DNA from: Trichomonas vaginalis G3
Taxonomy: Eukaryota > Parabasalia > Trichomonadida > Trichomonadidae
NCBI RefSeq assembly: GCF_026262505.1
Contig: NC_067204.1
Coordinates: 5,923,797 to 5,987,796 of the forward strand
DNA: 64,000 nt
Direction of reading: 5' to 3'
A program made the position numbers and the translations under genes. This document shows, piece after piece, positions 50,986 to 58,608 of the stretch; position 1 is the first letter of the stretch; every line of letters starts with the position of its first letter. Below the pieces are notes generated by a model. It was not told the DNA's origin. It saw only the letters and a program-made list of their open reading frames with translations, and searched no databases.

Positions 50986-53374
50986 TTATGTGTCATAATA
51001 GAACCCACTCGGACCAAGCTTTACTTTCTTCCTGACTGAGTTTTTAACTGAATCTTTAACTCTTCTTTTTCCTTCATTGCCACTACTTTCACTAGATGAA
51101 GTTACTTTTCACTACTTTCACTTTGTTCTACTCTTCTCTTTCTTCTTTGGTGTCGCTTTTTGGTAACTTGCCCTCTGCTTCAAGTTGTAGCATCTTTGCC
51201 TCATGTTCACGCTCTAGTATGTTGTAAATTTCCCATGTCCTTTTTGCCTTTGGGCTCTGGTCGCCCATCTCAGGTAACCTATATCCTAGAAAGATTTTGT
51301 CATAGTTTGTATTTGAGTCTTCGCGTATTGTTTGCATGACTCTTTCCTGAGTTTTCCGGTTCAAGCTCTTCAAACAGAGCTTGTCCATATGGAATAAGCT
51401 CGTTTCCAAATATATGTTTTTGTAGCCATTCTGGTTTTCTTTCCATGTTACCAATAATATCTTTTGTGAATGGAAAGCTTTTACCCAACGTTTCAGTCTT
51501 GCGTCATTTATTTCTGTAGTTGGTTTTATTTTGTCATGGAACATGTTTTTCAATACTAACATTTCATTTGGTACTGTCCATTTGAGTTTTCTTAAATATT
51601 CATCCCTTCTCGGTTCATTGTCTGCAAAGTAATTTTTATGACATTTTGCAAACTTTCGTTTGCAAGGTCATGTACAATAGTTCTCTTCCTTCTCTCTCCT
51701 AATCTCTTTCTAAACTCTTCACCAAATATACCATCTCTATGGTTCTGTGTAGTTCTTTGAGATAAATGTTCTAGAACGTCAGGTGTTATATTTCCCTCAG
51801 CCATGTTCATTTCATACTGGTCCAAAATATCTGCATCTTTCATATCTTTCAATGGCATTAAAGCCGCGCTGAAAATACCAGCTATATCTGGTTCACCATT
51901 CACTTCCATTGCGTCTACAACTTCTTGGAATTGAGGTTGTAAGTTTATGAACCACCTATCCGGATTAGCTTTATGACCCCATCTCATTGTAGTTCCATAG
52001 TCTGCAGAAACAAAAGTAGGTTTGTTTTCATATTGGTTAGGTTCTGAATGAACTTTAAACAATGTTTCATTTCTATATGTTTTGTTGAAATTTAACCTTT
52101 TATTTTCACCGAGTTCAGCCAAAGATTGAACGTTATATGGTCGTAAGTAAAAAGGATTATTGTATTTGCGTACATTTTCTTTCAGTACTTCCATTCTATG
52201 CTGAATATTTTCATCTGATGTTGGAGTCTTTTGTATGTCGGTGAACATTTTTCGATATTCTTCTACTATGTCAGCCGAATTTTTCTTAGACTCTTGGAAA
52301 GATTCCATATTCACCTCATACTCTTGTTGAGGGTCAAGATTTTTCGGCTGTTCCAAATCTTCATCTAGTTCTGTGAAGTTAGTTTCCAAAGGAGGGACTT
52401 GTTTGTTTCCTTCAGGCTCTTCTAGCTGTTGTTGCTGAACTATTTCTTCCATGTCTGGTTGTATCTGAACTTCTTCCTGTGGAGTTTCTTGTACCTCATC
52501 TGGTGGCATTTCATATATTCCGAGACCGTTTTTAACAAGTTCCCTATCTAAGTCATCCGGACTCATAAACCTTTCTTCTTTCGTTCCGTCTCTATTTTTT
52601 ACGCGTTTCATGAAGAGAGTTGAATTATCATTTAGCTCTGACATCAAATATCTCGGAGTAAATTCATCCATGTCATTTGGATGATATGCTATTAAATCAT
52701 ATCCCTTTGCGAGCTTGTATTTTCCAGGTTTGAGATTATATCGATTTTATGCTGAACCATAAAGCTAAATAGGTTCGGGTCAGCATTTCCTTCCTTGAAC
52801 TTTCTAATAGCTTCTTTATATCTGTCACTAAAGTCAAGAGTATCTGGGTAACCATAATCTTCCTTAAGCATTTTTAAGAATTCTTGGTTTCCTTTTTCTC
52901 TACTTCTTTTGTGTCTTTGCTCTGTTTGTGGTTGTTGTTGTGCAGGGTTTTGAACTGTTGGTTGCTGTGTTGGTTGTTGTTGTGGTGCTGGATTTTGAAC
53001 TGTTGGTTGCTGTGCAGGGTTTTGAACTGTTGGTTGCTGTGCTGGATTTTGAACTGTTGGTTGTTGTGTTGGTTTTGTTGCATGCCTGTGTCTGTGTCCA
53101 TGTGACGATGTAAATGTTTTAGGTAGTCCTGGTGCGGGTGCTTCTCTTGGAGGGTTTGGTGGTATATAAGTTCCACCAGCTGGCACATATGTTCCATCTG
53201 CAGCATAATGTCCTACCTGACTTTTCGTTCTTAAGAAAGCATTTACTAGGTCTGTTTTGGTCTGTTGTAACTCTTTTTCTTGACTTTCCACAACAGTTGC
53301 TCTAACGGCGTCATAGGCACTTTGAACTGCCTGTCTCGTTGCTGCATCTGTTATTTTCGTCATATTTTGTGCTA
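50986..53374 (-). pseudogene. coiled-coil, Pro/Gln-rich protein, copy B, broken and cut at 5' side
   Basis: Colinear with 36,391-38,635 of copy A. The linker here has tandem QQPTVQNPA units in place of QQPAQQPT, so the linker repeat has turned over since the copies split. The 5' side is cut by the family 2 terminus at 53,375. Confidence 0.6.
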
Positions 53375-53557
53375 GTTAGTATACATATCAAGGGTACGGA
53401 GGCACTGCGCGCCTCCTTACCCTTGATATGTGAATTTGACACTTTACAAAACCGTTAACGTATATTTTACAACACAAACGACAACACTAACTTAACCTTA
53501 AATATTTACAAAGCCGCCAACCACTTCACCTCACTACTGTAAAAAAAATAAACGTTC
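53375..53557. mobile_element. family 2 terminal sequence, best preserved copy
   Basis: Begins GTTAGTATACATATCAAG directly after family 1 coding sequence. The hairpin follows 8 bp in, then a 'gaatttgacactttacaaaa' stretch shared by all copies and an AT-rich run to the stop of the 106-residue gene. Confidence 0.6.
53383..53431. repeat. terminal hairpin, stem variant 1
   Basis: A 21-bp stem with a single mismatch (outer arm ACATATCAAGGGTA, inner GGAGGC/GCCTCC) and loop ACTGCGC. Compare 16,695. Confidence 0.85.
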
Positions 53558-53878
53558 TCACTTACAAAAGTATTGCAACTCCTCCCATTGCTGTGCTTCA
53601 CACAACAGTTCATATTCTTCTGACTCACTTTCTTCTTCATATAGGTCAAAATCACTGTCAAAATAAATGTTAGTAAGTTTTGACAAAGCTAATGAAACAC
53701 GCTTACCGTTTGTATCATATGCTTGTATAAACTTTCCATTATGCTTGTAGTCATAAACGCTCAAACTAACTTTACCCTTTCTCCCTCGTATCTGATAGAA
53801 TGTATTTTCACGAGGAACGAAGAACAAATTCTTGAACTCATGACCGTTGTAGTTTGTTATCTCAATAGTTTTCGTCAT
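53558..53878 (-). CDS. 106-residue terminal gene of family 2, copy 3
   Basis: MTKTIEITNYNGHEF..., a mix of the variants seen at 16,247 (LTNIYFDSDFD) and 29,769 (DYKHNGK). TAAATG start. Reads toward the terminus. Confidence 0.8.
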   Translation of the reverse strand: MTKTIEITNYNGHEFKNLFFVPRENTFYQIRGRKGKVSLSVYDYKHNGKFIQAYDTNGKRVSLALSKLTNIYFDSDFDLYEEESESEEYELLCEAQQWEELQYFCK

Positions 53879-53978
53879 TTATATAAAAATAAAATAAAAA
53901 ATAAAATAAAAAATAAACTTAAAAATTAATGATATCACCACCCTCACACGTATGAAAACATAGCACAAAAATAAATTT

Positions 53979-54015
53979 AGGTGAAGTGGTGAGATCTCAC
54001 CTCTTTTTTCACCCT
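53979..54015 (+). repeat. AGATCT site between 106- and 175-residue genes
   Basis: GGTGAGATCTCACC with two words on the left and a shortened right side. Confidence 0.8.
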
Positions 54016-54022
54016 GTTGAAT

Positions 54023-54550
54023 TCATTGCTTTATAACTCTCTTCCTTGGTTTCTTTTTAGTTGCTTTCTTCACGTCTGTCTCCAACTTGACTGTCTTTCT
54101 TCTTCGTCCATAATGATACCAATTACTTCCACCAGTCAATGGGTCAAATGGTCGTTCATAAGGGTTTCCATACATTCCATAAGGTCCGTATGGATAAACC
54201 GCTGGTGGAGAAGAAACATTTTCTTTAGTTCCATCGACTCTATTTAAATGCATTGTTTCACCTTTCATCTGGTCATTAAAGTCTTTTGCGTGTTTTGCAA
54301 ACTCATCGTCCTTTCCTAAAGCATTTTCTGACTCAGTCGCAACCAAATTGGATGCTTTATTTATGAGCCCTATTTTATTTAATCTTAACTTCTTTGCAAC
54401 CCAGCCTCCTATCTTTCCTTTATTTGCATCTAATGTCTTCGAAACCCTTCCTCCACTCATTTTATTTACTGCGTCATAAGCTCCAAGTGCTTTTGCTCCA
54501 AATGCTAATGCTTTTGTTCCCATTGCGCCTAAAGCTGCCCAAGCTACCAT
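54023..54550 (-). CDS. 175-residue basic Gly/Tyr-rich protein, copy 2
   Basis: Nearly identical to 30,229-30,756, so the product is conserved between two separate element copies. TAAATG junction with 54,551. Confidence 0.7.
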   Translation of the reverse strand: MVAWAALGAMGTKALAFGAKALGAYDAVNKMSGGRVSKTLDANKGKIGGWVAKKLRLNKIGLINKASNLVATESENALGKDDEFAKHAKDFNDQMKGETMHLNRVDGTKENVSSPPAVYPYGPYGMYGNPYERPFDPLTGGSNWYHYGRRRKTVKLETDVKKATKKKPRKRVIKQ

Positions 54551-54775
54551 TTACACCATATTAAAATCATCTCTCTTCAATATTATCTCATAAAAGTTCT
54601 CGTTACTGGAGAAAGTCAATGAAACATAAGCGTTCTCACGGGCTTCGCCCTCACCGCTTTGCGGTCTATCTAACTTCTTTCTTATATCATCTATACGCTT
54701 CAAAATGTCTGAACAATTGCTAACATCTTCTACAACAGTTATTTCATCATGAATGACCTTCAAGAACAAGCTCAT
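54551..54775 (-). CDS. 74-residue virion-cluster protein, copy 2
   Basis: Same as 30,757-30,981, with the two GC-rich mini-hairpins in the same place. Stop-start TAAATG on both sides. Confidence 0.7.
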   Translation of the reverse strand: MSLFLKVIHDEITVVEDVSNCSDILKRIDDIRKKLDRPQSGEGEARENAYVSLTFSSNENFYEIILKRDDFNMV

Positions 54776-55656
54776 TTAATATGCTATTAAAATCATCTCA
54801 ATAATGAGTCCATCCTTTCCATCTTTTGGTAGCACAACATCTTTCATTGAAGAAGGTTCGACAAGTCTTATGTTAAACTTACTGACAAAGTTTGTTATAC
54901 TATAATGCTTCGGCGGCGAATACATATAGTTTGAAAGACATAATATAGATTCTTCAGCAAATTCACTTATACTGGATTTTATAACAATGTTCTCACGAGA
55001 CCAAATACCACCAATTGACAATCTTGTAAGCAATCCTGCTGAACCTTCTACTGTAAATGTCGATGGTAACATTCCACGAAGGTCATCTATTGACATCGTT
55101 GAGTCACTGTATTTAAATATTTTCTTAAAGCAATCGTCATTATCTAACCATGCAATAGCTTTGAAGTTTTCATTCGAATATACATCTGCTTCATTAAATG
55201 TAAACCTGACTTCTTTGCAGAGATGACTTTAAAATCTATTGAGTTTGTTTCAAAATTATATGCTATGGTAACTTCTGAAGGTAATGGATGTCCTTCCGCA
55301 GTCAGTTGTTCTCTCACTACCGTTTGAAGCTTTGTATTAAAAACTTTCATGTCATCTCCTGTATCTAAGTTCACATACACAGCAACAGGGAAACTATCTT
55401 GCTTCTTTGTTTCATCATTATACCTCAAAACATTAAAGTTCTTCAATAATATTGTTCTTCCTGCTGGAATACTTCGAACCTGTCTGATTTCAATAGCTTT
55501 CTCACCTCCTACATACTCTACCCAGTGTCTTGGATATTCATAAGTATACTGACTTTCTTGAATTTTGGTTGGTTTCATCATAACATGTTCATAGTATATC
55601 TTTATACTCTTGTCAGTTAGACTCGGTGCTATGTTCTGAATATTTCTGACTTGCAT
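54776..55656 (-). pseudogene. virion-like protein, family 2 version, copy 2
   Basis: Coding region starting MQVRNIQNIAPSLTD. Motifs EYPRHWVEY, GGEKAIEIRQVRSIPAGRT, FNVLRYNDETKKQDSFP and, toward the end, MYSPPKHYSITNFVSKFNI. Related to the intact 286-residue family 1 protein at 19,871. Broken lightly. Transcribed with the two following small genes, judging by the TAAATG junctions. Confidence 0.6.
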
Positions 55657-55672
55657 TTTTAATGGAGATAAA
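55657..55672. promoter_or_regulatory. 16-bp divergent promoter
   Basis: TTTTAATGGAGATAAA, identical to 31,861-31,876. Confidence 0.6.
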
Positions 55673-56555
55673 ATGAAGCAGTTAATACATGACGTAGATG
55701 AAGACATGAATGAAACTACAGCAAACTTACTCTTCTCTTATTCTTCCTTCAGCAAGATTATGAGTTCTGTTCAAATGGTGTGTATTTCTATTGTGGAAAG
55801 ATGGGTTCAGGTAAGACATTTAACCTCATTCGTCATATACTCATAACAGAACGTTTAGGAAATGACTCATATTATGACCAAATCATTATATCAGCAACTT
55901 CAGACTCTATGGACTCAACAGCGAAAACATTTATGTCAAAAGTTCAAGCCTCTGTCGTTAAAGTTCCAGACAGTGAACTCATTGAATTTCTTCAACGTTA
56001 CATTCGACGTAAGAGGAAATATTATGCCATCGTTGAATTTATACAGTCAGGAATGCAAAAGACTTCTGAGGAGATGGAAAGAATTATTGACAAACACCAC
56101 TTACGTCAATACTCAGGAGTTTACGATATGAAACGACTTACAAACTACATTCTGTCAAAACTTTCAAAATACCCTTCAAAAAATATCCATCAAACACTTT
56201 ATTAGTTTGTGACGACTTCGCTGGTAAAGGTTTAGTTTCAAAGCCTGACTCACCATTAGCTAACATCATTACTAAAGTCAGACATTACCATTTAACTGTA
56301 GCAATACTTATGCAAACATGGAGGTTTTTAGCTTTAAACATAAAACGTCTCATAACTGACTTCGTTATCTTTCAAGGTTTCTCACGCTATGATATTGAAC
56401 TCATTTGGAAACAGTCAGGTATAACATTACCTTTTGAAGAAATTTGGGAAGCATATAAGTCTCTCATCTCTCCTCGTTCATACCTTGAGATTCATATCAT
56501 GACTAATACCATTAAAGTCAAAAATATTCCATGGGAACGACCAACATTGTTTTAA
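55673..56555 (+). pseudogene. DNA-packaging ATPase, family 2
   Basis: FtsK/HerA-type. Walker A GKMGSGKTFN, then IIISATSDSMDSTAK, Walker B LLVCDDFAGKGL, then TVAILMQTWRFLALNIKR and a C-terminal ISPRSYLEIHIMTNTIKV that parallels the end of the family 1 ATPase. Broken in a few places. The same order of motifs and a similar C-terminus in 25,293-26,168 show common ancestry of the two families' packaging genes. Confidence 0.75.
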
Positions 56556-56634
56556 AGTTTAACCTTCAATTGATTGATGGTAAACAAATTCCATGCATCT
56601 CTGTCGCCATTTCTGTTAATATTTTTGCTGTCAT

Positions 56635-56919
56635 TCATATCATCCACTTCCCATCCGTTAGCTTTTGAGGATATGCGTTAGAATAGCTGTTCTTAAATGA
56701 AGGCTTTTCACCTTTGAGAGCATAAACTCTATAACTTTCTGCATACTTTATGTTTGAACCTCCTGAGCCATCATTGACATAAATTTTTATAGGCTTCCAC
56801 CCTTTGTTCATGTTCCTGCTTCTTCCCTTAGCTCTTTTGTTCAGTAGTTCTACATCTTTATACACAGCACCTGTCTCAGTGAATTCAACAATATTTTCAT
56901 TCGTTAGCTTTGCATTCAA
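56635..56919 (-). CDS. 94-residue protein of unknown function
   Basis: MNAKLTNENIVEFTETGAVY..., with a basic middle (KRAKGRSRNMNKGWKPIKIY) and a Gly/Ser segment. Lies convergent to the ATPase and divergent from 56,977 with 57 bp between starts. No family is recognised. Confidence 0.55.
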   Translation of the reverse strand: MNAKLTNENIVEFTETGAVYKDVELLNKRAKGRSRNMNKGWKPIKIYVNDGSGGSNIKYAESYRVYALKGEKPSFKNSYSNAYPQKLTDGKWMI

Positions 56920-56976
56920 ACCCTGTCGAGTATATTGTTCATTTCATACATATAAAAGGTTTTTATTCTATATGAA

Positions 56977-57591
56977 ATGAGAAGCAAATCCATCTTAGCT
57001 GGTGCCGTTAATGTTCCAATTGAACCAACATCAAATGTTGACTCACGAACGACAAACAATATTGTCATAAAGAACTATAGTTCAGAGTGTTTGAAAGAAC
57101 CAGAACCAGAACTTAAGTCGGTGAATTTAAACTCAGCTTCAAACGCTAACGCTACATCAGATGTTAAGTTAGAGTATCCACCACTGGACCAAATTCTTTC
57201 AAGAGAAGCCAACGACAATCCTTACACAAATGTTCAAACAAATCCTTCAGATAACGTAGACCATTACCTTCTTCAGTTATACCAAACAATTTTACTCAAA
57301 GACGATAAGAAGCTTTTGACAAATCTTATAAGCAAGAACCAAATAATTCTAACAAAGGAGGACCTTGAAAATGTTATCTCACGAATAACAGGGAAACAAT
57401 GTGTCATTGACTATCTCGACCCTGAAATCGAATGCTGTGGTCAAACTCCACTATTCATGAAAATAGGTAACATCCGCATCATTGAAACACCAGGAACTAC
57501 AGGAGTTGAGTTTAAGTATAGATATTCGAATGAATATACAAAACTTTCAACAGAATATAAGCTTTGTTTGAAATATGTTTTAGTAAATTAA
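56977..57591 (+). CDS. CCG protein, family 2 version
   Basis: 204 residues, intact. Polar, Asn/Ser/Pro-rich first half. The second half has helices (VDHYLLQLYQTILLKDDKK) and the motif DPEIECCGQTPLFMKIGNI followed by GVEFKYRYSNEY, which matches PDIGCCGVSYNAIDKIY and LNLKYSF of the family 1 gene at 33,845. The paired cysteines are conserved. It neighbours the penton-like gene in both families, so a virion or assembly role is plausible. Function unknown. Confidence 0.65.
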   Translation: MRSKSILAGAVNVPIEPTSNVDSRTTNNIVIKNYSSECLKEPEPELKSVNLNSASNANATSDVKLEYPPLDQILSREANDNPYTNVQTNPSDNVDHYLLQLYQTILLKDDKKLLTNLISKNQIILTKEDLENVISRITGKQCVIDYLDPEIECCGQTPLFMKIGNIRIIETPGTTGVEFKYRYSNEYTKLSTEYKLCLKYVLVN

Positions 57592-57611
57592 AGCAGTCAG
57601 TCAAAAAAATT

Positions 57612-57854
57612 TCAAGTTAGCAATTTGTAATATCTATCCAAAACTTCTTCAACAGTATCGAACTCATCTTCATAATGCAAACCTAATCTTATTGACTTGG
57701 TGCAGTTTTCACTAACACAATATTTTTCTGTTCTCTTGACTGACATAACTAATTCATTTGTTTCATCAAACAGCAACAACCAAAGTTCATGACCTAATAC
57801 ATAACATTCATACTTTATATTTTTAGCTCTGAGTTCTCTTGTAAGCTGTTGCAT
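57612..57854 (-). CDS. 80-residue small protein
   Basis: MQQLTRELRAKNIKYECYVLGHELWLLLFDETNEL..., mixed alpha/beta with three Cys. Its start overlaps the end of the penton-like gene by 40 bp, implying coupled expression. No family is recognised. Confidence 0.5.
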   Translation of the reverse strand: MQQLTRELRAKNIKYECYVLGHELWLLLFDETNELVMSVKRTEKYCVSENCTKSIRLGLHYEDEFDTVEEVLDRYYKLLT

Positions 57855-58591
57855 TTAATATTTTCTAAAAAGTCAACTTCAACAGTCATTCGCACTGGTG
57901 CCTTCAGTTCTACAGGCTCTCCTTGAAAGTCAACAAGTCTGAATTGCATGTCTTTCAAATTATGAGGACTAATGCGAACCCATTTACCTAAATGAGTTGC
58001 TATGACAGGAACGTTTGGAATGAACATTGAATTGACTGCATAACAGAAGGATTTATATTCTACTGAACCTTTACTATTAACTCCTGAAATGCCTGTGACA
58101 TTAGCTATTTTAGACTCAATGTATAAACAATTACCATAACATACGTATGGAACAGATTTCATCTCAATCGTTTTGTCAACACTTTTCAAAGGAAATGTCA
58201 TATGGTATGCACCCAAAAGAAGTTGTACTCTATGACTCATTCTTGGTATCTTAAACTCCTTCGCATAACTGAACTTCAAAACTCCTGCAATAAGTTTAAC
58301 ATTCATTAAGTTTTCTTCGTTATCCTTGTTTATTGTAGTATTTATGAGAGCATTTAACACTCCAGCTAATGTTTCCATCTTATATTCTACATTATTGTGA
58401 AATCTTATTTCGTGCTTCTTTCCATCTATTTCAATCTCCATGAAATCTGTTTCATCTGTTATAACGAATGAAGCGATAGTATTGAAGTCAACCATTCTGA
58501 ATGCAAGCGCCTCATTCTGTAGACCTAAGTTTGTTTGTAGCTTTACTGTCCCGTATTCGTTTGGGTCTGTACTTTGCAAATAGAACAACAT
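57815..58591 (-). CDS. penton-like minor capsid protein, family 2
   Basis: 258 residues from the ATG at 58,591 (the upstream ATG at 58,624 would overlap the fibre gene). Largely beta. The C-terminal half has the order typical of Polinton/adenovirus-like penton proteins: CLYIESKIANVTGIS, FIPNVPVIATHLGK, RISPHNLKDMQFRLVDFQGE, PVELKAPVRMTVEVDF. Single jelly-roll penton proteins fill the five-fold vertices of icosahedral capsids and hold fibres. The divergent neighbour is the fibre-like gene, which suits that role. The assignment is from pattern, and the family 1 relatives at 28,387, 33,032 and 47,633 share it. Confidence 0.55.
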   Translation of the reverse strand: MLFYLQSTDPNEYGTVKLQTNLGLQNEALAFRMVDFNTIASFVITDETDFMEIEIDGKKHEIRFHNNVEYKMETLAGVLNALINTTINKDNEENLMNVKLIAGVLKFSYAKEFKIPRMSHRVQLLLGAYHMTFPLKSVDKTIEMKSVPYVCYGNCLYIESKIANVTGISGVNSKGSVEYKSFCYAVNSMFIPNVPVIATHLGKWVRISPHNLKDMQFRLVDFQGEPVELKAPVRMTVEVDFLENIKCNSLQENSELKI

Positions 58592-58608
58592 TTTATTCTC
58601 ATTAAAAT
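58592..58608. promoter_or_regulatory. 17-bp divergent promoter of penton-like and fibre genes
   Basis: TTTATTCTCATTAAAAT between the two start codons. On the minus strand it reads GAGAATAAAATG, close to the AGAATAAAA/AGATAAAATG text of the other divergent pairs. Confidence 0.6.

Larger units (their letters stand above)
45436..53374. mobile_element. Maverick family 1, copy B
   Basis: Starts abruptly inside the 150-residue gene (equivalent to 26,281) and runs colinearly with copy A to the equivalent of 38,635, where a family 2 terminus begins. Most long genes are broken, some small ones are whole. Overall similarity to copy A is very high, with scattered small differences. The left edge is a truncation, not an element terminus. 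Confidence 0.8.
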
